Below are positions 12,101 to 27,100 of a stretch of 64,000 nucleotides of DNA, in pieces. The translations under genes and the position numbers were made by a program. Positions within the stretch are counted from its first letter, which is position 1. Every line of letters begins with the position of its first letter. The notes beneath the pieces were generated by a model. It was not told where the DNA came from and made no database searches. It saw only the letters and a program-made list of their open reading frames with translations. The DNA comes from Tetracentron sinense (Eukaryota; Streptophyta; Magnoliopsida; Trochodendrales; Trochodendraceae): the NCBI GenBank assembly GCA_015143295.1, contig CM026565.1:28714052-28778051 (forward strand), written 5' to 3'.

Positions 12101-15100
12101 ATCTTTTTCGTGCAACTTCTGCACTTTTCAGCCTTTCAGCAATAGCATTTTTCTCCTTCACCACTCTCTGCATCACTCAAACTTATTCAGCAAGGCATTA
12201 TTTAGCCCCCAATGGCAAAGGCATGATTCCATAATAGCAGCTATGTCAATGATTAAATCAGTTATTAATCAAACTCGACCATTAAAAAATCTGCAGAACT
12301 TCATCTCACAAATCCAAAAGAATTCGAGTAATCATCAGATGTTTTCTAAACAATATTCCATTCAACGATGCCTGAAGTGTATATTTCTAAATTACATAGA
12401 ACTTTCAATATTAAACTAATCACAATAATGGTATATCACTAAATCCACAACCAATGATAGAGATATAGTACAAGATGTTCACTGAAGGAAAAGTACAAGC
12501 TACGGTTGTAGAATAACAGTCTTAATATTACAAACAAAGAATAATCAGAAAAAAAAATCATGTAAAAGGGAAAAGCTTGTTGAATACAGTTTTTGAGACG
12601 AAAACTTAAATAACTCTGATGCAATCATTGTATCAAGAGCATGATAGTAAAAATCAGTGAAACCAATACGTATTGGTAGTTTTTGACAGGAAAACTTAAA
12701 TAACTCTGATGCAATCATTGTATCAAGAGCATGGTAATAAAATTCAGTGAAACTGATAGGTATTGGTTTCACTGGAGTCATATACGTTTTTTCTTTTTAT
12801 AATGAAATACTTTATTAATGCATGATTAGTAGGAATTTTTTGAAACCTATACAAGCCGAGCTTCAAGCCTAGAGTAAACTCTTTCAAACCGAGCCGAGCA
12901 GGGCCAAGCTCGGCTCAGCCTGGTCAAATACACCCCCCCTACCTGTGCTATTTCAGCAGAATGAAGCTCACTTTTCCATCAAACTTCTCCACAGATAGTA
13001 GCCCAAACTAACCTGGAGCTCTGATACCAGTTGTTGGGGAAATAATAGACCCGACGGAAAAGATAAACAAGCACACACAAAGAAAATATAAGAGATATAC
13101 GTGGTTCGGCAATAACCTGCCTACGTCCACGGGCCAAGATTTGATTGCTTCTTCCTTATTCAGAGAAACCAATACAAAATAACTCTCTCCTCTCAGATTA
13201 AATCCCAACCCAAGCCCAAAGACTTTTTATACGCCTCACTCAAGTCACCTTCTCAATGAACCCGAAGAAGAATCCTTATCTCCTTCCCTTAAACCTTTTT
13301 CCCAAACCCTAGTAAGCTTATTCCCTTTCTATTACCTCCACACTCATGAGAACTACCAGGGCTCTCCCCGAGAGCAACCCACTCTCCCTAAAAGCCCTAA
13401 ACAGTCACATCCTCATAATAAAACCCTAGACCTACAAGCACCTATTTATAAGCCTATAAGAGAGTCCTAGACAAATAGAAAGTCCCAAAAACATAAAACT
13501 TGCTGAATTCCGCAGTTTGTACGCGAATCCCGCATTGGACGTTCGAACGGCTTAAGTGGCATTCGAATGCCTAACCTTCTGTCCTAGGCGTTCAAACACC
13601 CTCAAGGTCCATTCGAACGTCTCCGCCAAAAAACCACAATTTTGAGCCACAAATCAACAAGAACTACAATCAAAGCTACATGGAATTACGCAGAGGCTTG
13701 AAGTCATCTCTATCTTGACTGAGTTGATGATAGTACCAAGATATATACTCATGTATATAACGTTGTTAGTCATCTGGTCCAAGATGTAGCAACACTCCCA
13801 TCGGTGGATACTGTCAATACAGAGGCAAACTATCACCATGAGTCCTTAAAATTTGGAAAAGGCCTAACAATTTGGACATTGAAATTTGGCTCAAACAACT
13901 ACAAACCGAATTTTAGCATTGAACTAAAAATTTAGATTTAGATTCTTTTGGATTAAAATTTAGGAGTATTTTAATGAATTTAAATGGAGGGTACCCAACA
14001 TATGCTTAGAAATATTTTATAAAGCTTGAATCTAAGTCTTTTTTGTTGAAATGTTGGCTGAGTTTTTGACCTTGCGGATGAAAAATATTTTTGAAGACTA
14101 AAATATAACTTTTTTTGGCGGACTTTTGGGTTTTAGAAATATTTTGATATAATAGAATTTATGAAATTTTAAAATTTGAAAAATACCTTAGCATATGAAA
14201 GTTGAAATTTTGACCTAATTCCTAAAAGGTAGATTTTGTTCTTGAACTGGAAAGTTGACTTTTATTTTTCAGGAATTTGGATATAGGATAATTTTTATTG
14301 AATTCAAATGGGAGTATAACCTTATTTATATATAAATTTCTTAAGTAAATAGTTTTTACTGAAAAGATATTTTATATAGATAATCTATAAATAGTGAAGT
14401 TAATACCCAAAATTTCAAAACAGTGAAGTTTCCTTCGAAAATAAAGTGTTTCCTCAAAATATCATCAATATCGCACAATATATGCGATATATCATGCAAT
14501 ATTGACGATATATCGTCGCTATTGATTGAAATCGGGAAAAATTTATACTAATATTGTCGATACTGGTAGGAACATCTTTCGGTAAAAAAAAATGTTATTG
14601 TTTATTTTTTTAGTATCACATGTAAAACAAGTATGTAATGAGAAATCAATAAATTTAGCAATTTAAATCCTTTTTCCATTTATTTACTTGTATTACATGA
14701 CGCTACACAGTATAAAACTCTAAGTCCAACACCTAGGATCAAAAATTAGTATCAAGCCTAGCTTTACTAGGCTTAGCAGATTCTAGCCTGACATCATGGC
14801 TAGCAGACTCTAGCATGCTATTGATATGGTCTTCAATTTTTACTTTCAATTGGCTTGATAGCTACTTATGGTTGCTCTTTGAATCTAGGATGTTAGCTAC
14901 CAGATCCTCAAATACTTTAACCATCACCAAAGAAAAACTATACTGCAGAAAAGGACATCCAGATTTTGCTTCTTACTCCAATACAGATTTGGGGAATCTA
15001 CTATCAATCATCATTCCAGTTAAGTAAACTGTTTTTTGGGGTTAAGTATTATGAACTCTGCTGTTGCTCCAGATTCCAAGTAAAGCTTCATTATAAGGTG

Positions 15101-18100
15101 AGCTTATGCGGTTGGCAACTTGACATCATTCTTAGAAGGAATGGGTTACCATTTACATCACAGATGAAGCTGCAATGTCATACCAGAGAGCTATCCACAT
15201 TTCTTTCAATGCAGTCTACCATGGGCATAATGAAGTTTTTTTTTCCTCCTTTTTTCTCTTTTACAAAGTATCAGCTTAGCAAGCATACTGAAGTGAATTT
15301 CCACTTTATCATGGAGAAGGTAACACTGAGAAATTTCTACTGTTAGTTCTGAAGAGCATCCGGCTGAGATCTTCACTGAATCATTGACACATTGTACGAT
15401 GCAGGAGACTCTAAGCAAGTTGATCACAATCAATATCTATGGATCACCTTTGAGAAGACAGCTGAAAAATTCTCATGTTGAAGCTGTTTTAGGAATGAAA
15501 TACATACGCTGTATCATTCTTCAACTTGCATAACCTACTCCTGTTTTCTCTTCCCCTTTGTTTCTTCTCTTTTCTCCACTCTTAACCCTTTTTCTCCTTT
15601 ATGTTGCTACTACCACAAATTCAATTAACCCAGGCACATAATACTCTTATGCATACCTACAAGCAAAGCCTCAATACAAGCAAACTTAAAAGAAAAAAAT
15701 CATAAGAAAATACGTAATTAGTACGGCTAAAAAAGGTAAATTATACACCCAAAAAAGAAACTCAAATCAACACGTACATCAACATTCAGATAATTGTACA
15801 TGCATTTATTCAGGGAAAAAGGAAAAAAAATTGCATAAAGGCAGAAAATGTGAAATAGAGCTGCCATAAAACGAATAACCGCAAGCATCCAATATATGCT
15901 TCAATCAATCAAAAGAATGGCTGACGTTTTCACTCGATGTCAATTTAGATTATTTACTAGCTAGAAAATCACCCTCCCATGGTCCCACAATACACACATG
16001 CAAAGATAAAATAAAAGTCATGTTCAGCTGTCTCCTTTGGTACGTGCACTTAAACAAATGAATGTCCAACTAAGATCACGGTTTAACTAAGATCATGCAT
16101 CTAAATTTGATATGATTTGAAGTCCTTGCCATCACAATTAAGTCTTAACTCCCAAATCATCTTTGATTTTTTTTTCTTTGGATCGGTAAATGAGAGATAT
16201 ATTAATGGCAAAGATATAGTACAAGTATTGATATAACAGAGGTTCATGAAGAAGATGAACCTAAAAGAGAAGCAAATCAAAACAATGAAAAAAACACCAA
16301 TGATAAGACTACATGTCTCCAGGCAGGATCATAAAATAGCAAGCACTCCGGACCCCTCATAGTCCCTCTTGATGGAACACCAAGCTATCAAAAACTGACG
16401 GATCTTCGAGAAGACACACTCTTCAGAAGATGTCATACCGTCAAAAACCTTTTGATTCCTCTCATTTTAGATGGACCACCTAACAACCCTCAATAACATT
16501 GTCCATATAACAAAAGATGAAGCATACAATATAACCGATTTGTGATTTGGGGATTTCTAACCATTTTGGTATATCCTATAACGAACACAAACCAGTAAGA
16601 TGGAAAAAAAGAGATTTTAGAGAGTCTGGGCTCCTTCCGAATTGGGGATCAAGGCAACAAAAGTACTATTGAGTGCCCGACCAAACTTTCCATCGGCATG
16701 AAATTCTCTGAACACATAGACCAAATTTGGGCCAACAATATCCAAAATTTCCTGTAGAATTCAATTGAGAACCTATCTGGACCGGGGCCTTGTCTCACTT
16801 CCATTCCCCGAATAACCCCTAGGATTTCCACCTCTTTAAAAGACCTTTCCAAACTTTCTCTGCTCATCTGATAACCTATCAAAAGGAAGCCCGTCCACCT
16901 TTGGCCTAAAACTCTGCTTTTCATCAATACAACTCTTTATAATAAGACATAGAGGCTTCCCTTATCCCATCCTCCCTCTCCTTCCATACCCCCGTCCAAT
17001 GTTCTAAGAAATCACTGTCAACACGGCCCCGAGTACCACCCCTTCCCTTTCTCAAACTACCTAGCGATTCCCTACCCAATCACCCCTCATAATTGCAAAT
17101 TTATTCAGCTCATTTGACATTTTCCTATTCTTCACAGTTTTCGCACCCGATCCCCCAAGTGTCTTCTGATCCTCAACTGACCTTCTAAGCTTTAAAAAAG
17201 GGCTTTGATCTCTGCCTCATGCCCCTCGCATGACAAGCCCCAAAAAAAATTCAAACCCCTCTAGCCTCCCTAGCATACACCTATTCTTGGACATCAGACC
17301 CAGAGTTACCAGACGCGTCCCCCTTTGTCCCCTCTAAAGCAGATCGAATACAGTCATTTGGCACTAACTCAAGTCTAGAATTGATCATAGTGAGATCTCC
17401 TACAATATCAATGCAAGCCAGTTCTTTACTAGACCCCCTCTTGCCAAAGGACTGGGGTTTCCAAACTCTTCCGGATAGCAAATTCAGACTAAAAGATTTA
17501 TCACATTGTGATAACTGTTTTGATCAGTAAAATAGATATATTAAATAGAATGATCAAAAGCTTGCAGAGGTGTAAACTAGGAACAAAAGATGCTAGTAAT
17601 AAAAAAACAGAGAAGAGAAAAGATAACAACGCAAAAAAACACTGAAGCAACCGACTGCCTCCTCAAAGATGTAGGGTATCCCTCACTTATTGATCCAATT
17701 GCGAAGAGGAATTCCAATCCATAATCGACTGTCGCGCCCGATACAGGATACGATAATAAGAGGAGGAATTGTCAAATATACAACCATTCCTCTCTTTCCA
17801 GATAGCCCATGAGATCGAAATAGGCAAAATGGTCCAGATTGTTTCCTTAGCACCCACTAAAGTTGTCAAATCCCAACCAAATAAGAAACTCAGAAGGGAG
17901 AAAGGGAAGACCCACTCCACACCCAACCGAGACAAGAAAAAAGCCCAAAGTCCAGAGACAACTGGGCAGTGCAAGAACAAATGATTCACACTTTCTTCCA
18001 CATTCAGGCATAGATAGCAACAGTTAGCAAAACTCCACCCTCGCCTCTTTAACTGATTTATAGTGAGAACCTAATTTAGTGTTGTGGCCCATAGGAAGAA

Positions 18101-21100
18101 GGATACCTTCGTGGGGACCTGGTTAACTCACACAACCGTATAAGGATATGAGCGCACAAGTGAAGAGTCAAAGGACTGCAAAAGTGATCTCACTGAAAAT
18201 CGACCATTACTGCTTCGAGACCAAACCCTACAATCACTAATCTGAGGTCTAGGGGAGTAGGAACTCAGCCGAGCCAGAAGCCACCAACTTCCCAGTCATT
18301 TAAGTCCCTCCTTAACTTAGGACACCAAACTATACCGCTACCCAATCTCTCTACGCATCGGCAATAGAAGCCCCCTTATGGATAACCATGGGGAAGATGG
18401 ATCCAAAATCGTTTTTAAACGTCGACCTATCCCTCCAAACAGGACCAAATAGAGGAAGTAGAAAGAGAAGAGGGGTTAGGTGTACCGAGGGTCAAAGATG
18501 AGGATGGAGACACATGTTGCGCTTGCGCTATCCCACACCATATTCTATGGCAACTTAGACATTAGAGTATCACACCTACCCCCCATGTAGGGGTGAATGT
18601 AGCTTACCACAGGCTCCCGTCATCACTTCCGCAAAACAAGTAAGGCCATGGTCTATCGGAGGTTGCACCTTGGTATTAGATTTATCAAACAACTGTCCTT
18701 CTACCTCATATTCTTGATCTGAACACCAAAATCGACCATAAGGGCTCCCAGTAGAAGTTTGCCTTCAGCACCACCCAAAGGAATTCAATCTCGGGTCTAG
18801 ATGTTCAAAGATCCCCCCATTCGTACTTCAAGTTCCAATAATTCTTTAGCTGGGGAAACTTGCCCCCAGTCTCTTACTAACTCAAAGTCCCCACCTCTGT
18901 GATCTAACAACAAAGAACAATGATCATCCAAATATTCATAATGGATAGTCTGATCACCATCCGAAGTCTTAAGGATCACAAAGAGCATGTCTCCCCCACC
19001 ACACTGATCTGACATCCTTCCCCGAGTTGGTTTCCGCTCCTGTTTCTTCTACTTCCCACCTTTACATTGAAGAATCAAAATCGAACGTCTAATCTTGATT
19101 GTGTTGTCGCTTTTGGGGTGCACTGTTTGGTGAAGTGGTTGAAAAGAAGATGCCCTCGATGCCTCATTCCGAGTTTGGCTTTTGGCCTTCTTATTATATT
19201 TGAAATAACCCAATCATGTCATTATGGGTTCAAAGCCAAAGGGGTCATCATGAACCGAAGACAGTGGGTTTAGCCCCAATGACTTTAATCTCTCTTTCTC
19301 ACTAATATTGCTTTGACGAGCCTGTTCTGAACCCAAAATATGGCACACTGACGGAATGTTCCACTGGAAAAGCATGGCATAGTGTGAGCCTAGGGTCCCT
19401 CAAATCAGTAGGGTGAATAGATGGACTCCTCTGTTGCTCTTCTCACCTTTTGTTTTTGGTAATGAGGATATCGGGCCTCTTAGAGCACCCGACTAAATCC
19501 CTCAGGCACTTGCAAAACCCCCCAATCCACACACACCATGAAAGAAGGGATAAATCCCTAAAGGTGGCCAACAAGGGGAAGGGAATTGAAGTCAAGACCC
19601 CGTTTCCTGAGGCGTGGTCCTAGCCAACAACACCAACCCTTGTTGGTTCTCTTCCCACCTTGATAGCTAGCAAGCACATTGTTGATTGCTAGGGAAAATA
19701 AAGAGTCATACGATACTAGCACCACCTCCCCACCCACCCCAAGATCATCTACTTTAACTATGTTAGAGGACCAACCATATCCCCTTTTGGGCCGCATCTT
19801 CTAGGCATTTTCACCTCCTATATTACCTTTCTCTATTAAAATTATAAAAATTGAACGAGTGCCCGCCTACATCATGATTAGGCAACAAGGGTCCTCACCA
19901 AGCGAGGCGGTGGCCTAGGCTACATTTTGACTATATTGTGTGATAGTAGGATAAGTCTTCTCCACAATGCATCTAAAGTTACACAATCAGTTGCAAATCT
20001 AATAAAAGGAAGTCACAGGCAACTGAGGAACTTGGGTCTTTTGCATTCACTAAACTAGTTATCTCTTCAAATGAAATGATGGTGGGTTTAAAACAATGTG
20101 AGTATCGAAAAAATATATAAAAATAAACAAAAGAAAGGACACAGAAAAAAAGATACAAGGGTCAAAAACTTGAGAGCCATCTAGTTTTGCAAAAGTTGGA
20201 TTGAAGAGAACGAGTATTAGGGTTTGTAATTAGGGTTTTAGTATTTAGGGTTTGAGAGAAGAAGAAGAAGAAAAGAAGTGGTGGAAAAATTAGAGAGAGA
20301 TTCTCTTATCTCTTCATATTTATAATGACCCTACTAGGTCAATTACAAGTATACCCTTAATGGAAGATCAGGTGTATCACACCTACATAACCAATCATAT
20401 CTCAACACTCCCCTCAAACTGAGCATAGATATTCAACATGTCCAACTTGTTAAGAATACCTTCTAAGCTAGCTTTAGTAACCCCCTTTGTGAGTACATCA
20501 GCTAATTAGTTTCCCGTTATAACAAACAACAAGTAAAGAAGCAACTTGTTCTCTGATAAAGTGTCTGTCAATTTCAATATGTTTAGTTTGATCATGTTGA
20601 ATGGGGTTTTGGGCAATATTGATGGTTGTCTTGTTATCACGAAACAACTTCATAGGAACATCCACCCCCATCCCCAGATCTTGTAGTAAAATCTTCAGCC
20701 ATAATAATTCGACTACCCCATCAACCATTGCCCTATATTCAGCTTCAACACTTGACTTAACCATTACACTCTGCTTCTTGCTTCTACAAGTGATGAGGTT
20801 ACCACCAAGGAAAGTACAATACACTGTGGTAGACCGACCTCTTATCATCTGTACTTCCAACCCAATCAGCATCAATGTATACTTCTAGTCGGTAATGACT
20901 ATGGTTAGCAAATAGAAGGCCCTTTCCTGGAGCAGCCTTCAAATACCTCAAAATTCTCTTCACTGCCTCATAATGAGCAATCCAAGGTTCATGCATGAAT
21001 TGACTAACTACACTGACTACATATGCGATGTCAGGTCTAGTGAGAGAGAGATAAATAAGACGACCAACCAATCTTTAATACATCTTTTTATCTTCTAGTA

Positions 21101-24100
21101 ATGTGTCTTCACTGGAGCTCAACTTATGATTCTGTTCAATAGGAATGTTTGTTGGCCGAAAACCCAATTTTCCAGTATCCTTGAGTAAGTCTAAGGTATA
21201 CTTCCACTGCGATATGAAGATACCCTTCTTTGATCGGGCTACCTCAATACCCAGAAAGTACTTCAAACTGCCCAAATCCTTGATATCAAATTCCATTGTT
21301 AGGAATTTCTTCAGGTTTTGGATCTCTGAGGAGTTATTTCCAATGACCACAATATCGTCAATGTAGACGATTAATGATGTAACTAACTATTTTTTTCTCC
21401 TGACAAAGAGGGTGTGATTAGCATGGCTCTGTGAGTAATCCATCCTCTTCACGGCTTGACTGAACCTTTCAAACCAAGCTTGAGGAAACTATTTAAGTCC
21501 ATAGATAGATTTCTTCAACCTGCAAACTCTTCCTTCACTATTAGGAAGTTTGAATCCTGGAAGAGGAAACATATACACTTCTTCTCGTACATCTCCATGG
21601 AGAAACGAAATTTTTACATCTAACTGATGTAGGGCCACGAGTGGCTCGCAGCTAAAGACAAGAGAACTCGAATTGAGTCCATTTTAGCAACCGGTGCAAA
21701 TGTCACCTTATAGTCTATCTCGTATGTCTGAGTATACCCCTAACCTACCAGTCTTGTCTTGTACCTCTCAATAAATCAATTTGCCTTATGTTTCAAGGTG
21801 AAGACCCATTTGCAACCGACTATTCTTTTTCTCTTGGGTTACTCAACCATTTCCCATGTACCATTCTTAACTAAAGCTCTCATTTCTTCCATTATAGCAT
21901 CGCGTCACTTAGGATCAGAGACAACCTCCTGAAACTTGGAAAGTAAAGATACAAAAGAACAGAGGATAAGAAAGCCGAATAGGAGGATGACAAAGATGCA
22001 TACGAGATAAAATTAGAGATAGGATGAATCGTACACTGGCGCTTCCCGGGTATGGCAATGGGAGCAATATCATTATCAATATCAGGAACATAAATAGGAA
22101 TCACAAAGGACAATGGAGTAATGTTACCTGGTTCGGAGGAGTCAGAATTGGGAGATAGTCGTAACATAGTGGTCCCGTCCTTTTCGCGTTTAGTATAAAC
22201 CTATAGGTTCTTCTTAGCAGTAGTCTCAATAGGAGCAACATAATGAATAACATCAAGGACCAATGCCAGAAGTAGAACTGAAGAGAAACTCTCTTCGAAC
22301 AATTCACTATGCTCCCCCTTGAAGAGAGGAATGAGGAAAAAATGGAATACTCTCAAAAAAGGTAACGTCCATGGTAACAAACCATTTCCCCAACACGGGA
22401 TCAAAACACCAGTATCCCTTTTGTGTAGAGGAACATTCCACAAGGACACCACAAATGGATTTTGGATCCAATTTGGTTCGATGAGGACCTAGAACATGAA
22501 TGAAGTAGACACAACCAAAGACACGAGGGGGATAGTAAACAGGGGCGGCTGGTCTGGACAGAGTAGTTGATAAGGAGACTTCAACTACAGGACTTGAGAT
22601 GGCATGTGATTAATCAAATATGCTGATGTGTGCACTACTTTGGCCCAAAACTTCTTTGGGATATTTATTCTGGTCAGTAAGCTTCTAGCCACTTCCAAAA
22701 GGTGATGGTTTTCACGCTCGGCCACCCCGTTTTGTTGAGGGGTATAAGGGCATGTGCTTTGATGGATCATACCGTGCTCTTCAAAATAGTGTCTTAAATC
22801 ACTCTCGAGGTATTCCTTCGTGTTATCGGAGCAGAAAATTTTAATCTGCTTCTCAAATTGAGTCAAAACTATTTTGTAAACTTCTTGATGAGGTTAAAGA
22901 CTTCAGCATAAGACTTCATCAAGTAAATCCAGGTATAACGGGGAAAAGAGAAAAAATATTGATAACCATGCACAGACAAAGTAGGGGCAGGCCCTAGACA
23001 TTAGAATGAATTAGCGCGACACATTTTATTCATACTTGGAGAGAAAGTAGATCTACAATGTTTGGAGAATTCACACACTTCACACTGTAGACTATGACCA
23101 GGAACAAATTTAAACAAGTCCGGAAACACCAACTTTAAGGACTGAAAAGACAAATGACCTAGACGACTGTGCCACAATCTGAGTTGGCCATCATTACTAC
23201 TACTACTAAGACTACTGCTAATTTATAATACTGAGGAGAACTAGCCATATCCAGGAGGTAGAGGTCATCTGTTTCACGACCATTCTCAATCGTTTTCCTC
23301 GTCACCAAATCGTGAAACACATAATGAGTGGGAAAAAAGGTCACACAACAATTAAGACTTTTGGTTAGACTGCTAATTGATATTAAATTTTTGGATAAAT
23401 TGGGAACATGAATAACAGATGAAAGAGATAATGCATCAGTAAGTTTGACATCACCCTTTCCAGAGATGGAGGAAAAAGATCCGTCAGCAATCCTAACTTT
23501 ATATCTTCCATACAAGAGACTATATGAAGAAAATATAGTAGATAGACTAATCATATGATCTGACACACCTGAATCAATGATCCAGGTCGGGCTAGATGGG
23601 GAATGAGAAACGAAATTAACAGATGCGTGAGTACCTAACTGAGCAAAGGAAGTAGAGACAGAAGAACCTTCCATCTGACTCAAAAGGCGTCGAAGACGAT
23701 CAATATCTGCATTAGAGAAGCTCTCGAAGGAAGATGATCCGATGAGTACCTAACTGAGAGAAGCCGATGCGATTGAAGTACCCAAGGTAGGAGGCATGAA
23801 GGTTGTAGTGTTGCCTCAAGGGGTGTCTATTTATTGTCCGGGACGAGAAAACTTTGCCAGCCAACCAATGAAATCCCAACAAGTTTCTCGACTGTGTCTA
23901 GTCTTCCCACAATGCTCGCACTTCAATTAATCTTTGTTATCAGGAGGTCTATTCTTCCGAGGAGGGTATTTCCCACCTCGAAGAGCACTAGAAGATGCGG
24001 CAAGGGCGAGATGATCGCTGGTCGGAGTAGGTACCATCGCCTTTTTTCTGCATTCCTCACCTTGGACTAGGGAATAAACTTAGTCCAAGGAAGAAAGCTC

Positions 24101-27100
24101 ATCCTTCCCTAAAATCTAAACCTAGGTGACTTCGAAGTCCGGATTCAAACCTATCAAGTAAAAAATTTTGTTATGTTCCACCTATTTACAGTGTTGATCT
24201 CTATCTTTATCAGTGTCCTACTAGATGACCCGAAAATGGTCCAACTTTTCCCAAAGACCTTGAAGAGTGGAGTAGTAGGTGGATAGACTCCTCTCCCCTT
24301 GACGAAGAGTAGCTATATCTTGCCTCAACTGGTACACTCTGGCAATATTCTAATGTTAGGAATAGGTTCGAGTCACCTTATCCCAGATCTCTTTCGTTGT
24401 TCGAAGAAACAAAAAACCTCTACTAACTACTGGTTGCATGGAATACAGCAGCCATGACACAACCATAAGGTTCTCTTGCTCCCACTTGTCATATGTTTCG
24501 GCCTCTAAAGTCGGTTCTTTCACTCGACCGGTCAAGTATCCTAACTTCCCTCTCCCGCTGATATACATCTTAGCGGACTAAGATCACTCAAGGAAGATGG
24601 TGTCATCCAACTTAATGGTTGTGATTAGCGCACCAGGATTATCACCATAGCTACTAGTGATGATCGGAGAGATCTTACTACTTGGAATCTTTGACGTAGC
24701 ATCGGATATGTCTTCAGACATCCCATCATTAGCCATTGTCTACACTATGGTATGCCAAACTATTCAAACCAAAATAAACGTCACTGTTTTTTTCACAAAA
24801 CAGCCCCAACCACCGAGTATTAAGCCACAAAAAACAACTAACAAAGGTCACCGAACTCCTCGAACTCCAAAGAGTAAGCTTGCATCACACTAGAGGGACC
24901 AAGGTACTTCATGATGGCAACCATATTATATCCCAAAAAATACAAGGGGGTGGAAGGAAGAGCCAAAAAGTGGCTTACGAGCATTGTTCATGAACATTGT
25001 TCATGAAAACTCCATAAAAAGGAAAGAAAAGAGGTTTTTCTTCCTACTCTGACACCAAGTTGGATTGAAGAGAATGAGTATTAGGGTTTGTAACTATGGT
25101 TTTAGTGATTAGGGTTTGAGAGAAGAAGAAAAGAAGTGGGGGGAAAATTAGAGAGAGATTCTGTCTAATCTCTTCATATTTATAATAACCCTACTAGGTC
25201 AATTACAAGTATACCCTTAATGGATGATCCGGTGTATCCACCTACATAACCAATCATATCTCAACAGCAAACAGGCTTGAAAGTGATGTAAGCCTAGACT
25301 GGAAAATTGGCATCTCATTTCTGAATTATCATACTTTCAGTGAGATACAGCTAAAGCAAAAGAAACATACAAATGAAAAGCCTCCCGGTTCCAACCAAAT
25401 CAATTAACTAAGCAAGTTCAACCTGCTCTAGTTTTATTCCAACCAAATCAATTAACTAAGCCAGTTCAATCTGCTCTAGTTTTAACTCTTCAGAATAATA
25501 ATGTAAGTGTATATCTATGGCTACCAAAAGATTTTATACAAACTCCATGTCAAAATAAAAAGAATTTATACAATTCAAGTTATAATTTCTGGGCATAAAA
25601 TCTGGACACCAAGAATTTTCAATCCTGTATTCTTTAATTAATCATAAAAGCTTGGGCCTGACTGCCTAAGACAAAAGTAGTCAAAAGAAATATCATGCAA
25701 GTCAAGTATGTTGATGTCTAATACGAGTTATGGTTGCTCAAGGTACATACAGATCAATTTTCACAATAAAACATCCATAGTTCAGATCCTTGAAAAAACT
25801 TGTCTTTATATTCCAACCAAAATCAATAGCCTACTTTTAGGCTTTAGTAGCAGCAGACAATTTACAGGGAAACTACAAGAGATAATTTACCTTCAATTCA
25901 TCACGTTTTCGAGACTTCAACTGTGATAGTTGTGTATCCGCATCATGAAGACGATCCTGAAGAACCTTTTTATCCATGGACAGCTTCGCAATTTCATCGT
26001 CCCGTTCTGAGCGAAGCCATTCAAGCTGACTTTCACCTTCTTGTATCTGTTCAGAAAGGTCCTTCTTTTCCCGAGCAAAACGGTCCATTTCTGCCCTCAT
26101 TTCAGACTGCCATTTTTATGAAAAAATTCCAATATAATAACCCCCATAAATATCAGCAACATATGGCCTTTCACTAGTCATATCAGCAGTTAGATAAGGT
26201 ACCTTAAGATTATTAGTAGTAGCCTCAGATTCACTTAGCCTCTGTGACAAAGTAGCTTTCTCTCTAACCATATTGGAAAGTTCAGCTTGCTTTTCTTCAC
26301 AAGCACGGATATTTTCATCTTCACTAGCACATAACTGATGCCAAAGAGCTGCACGATCAACATTGGCCAGTTCAGCAACCTCCCGCATCATGCTCAGAAC
26401 TGGTCTGGCAATCCCCTGTTCCTCACGAACCAAAAATACCAAAATGTCCAAATCCAAATCCAAATCTACATCACGATAATTGTCTGTAGTGCTGGTGGCA
26501 CGGTCAACAAGTCCTTTCAACATTTTCCCACGATAACCCTCATCTGCATACAATTTAAACAATATAGTATATAGCATCCTCACAAATCCCTGCACTCGGG
26601 ATTCTCTAGAGAGGGCCAATGTCTCAGCAAGACCAAGAACTGAAGTAAAATCATCTTCTTGGACTGACAACTCATTGGTTTTTCCCTCTATAACAGTATC
26701 TTTATGCTGATAATTTTCAGCAACAGATCCAGAACCAATACTCCATCTTTGAGCATGGCGTTGTTCCAAGACCATGGCCACTGATCCATCCACAATAGAG
26801 CCTCGAGCTACGGCTCTCTCAAAAACTCGGGAAGCTTCAACAGCAAGGCAAGGTATGGATAGCATCTCGATCAGGATATAAATATCAGAAAAATGACAAC
26901 CTGCACGGAGAAGCTGCTCATCTACCACATGCAATCTCTCAGCAGTAAATCCATTTTCACCATATAAGAAGAGCCCACAAGGTGTTGTTAAGCAATTGTC
27001 ACGAAGCTCACAGTCAGAATCAATATCCCTTAACATAGCTTCAGCAATATCGGCACAACTGTTTATAATTTTGCTTAGAACATCCAGGACACAAGGTGAT

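Larger units (their letters stand above)
20194..25266 (-). mobile_element. Copia-2: full-length Ty1/copia element in intron 8
   Basis: LTRs at 20194-20407 and 25058-25266 flank a decayed copia interior. GCAAA at 20189-20193 and 25267-25271 is a perfect target duplication. The primer site TGGTGTCAGAGT (25057-25046) directly adjoins the 5' LTR, and the polypurine tract GAGGGGAG directly adjoins the 3' LTR at 20408-20418. The element lies in the same orientation as the host gene, so its LTR signals are in sense with host transcription. Confidence 0.95.

Noticed and set aside
14815..15346. Overlapping short open frames in intron 8
   Set aside because: No family resemblance and poor coding character; treated as chance.
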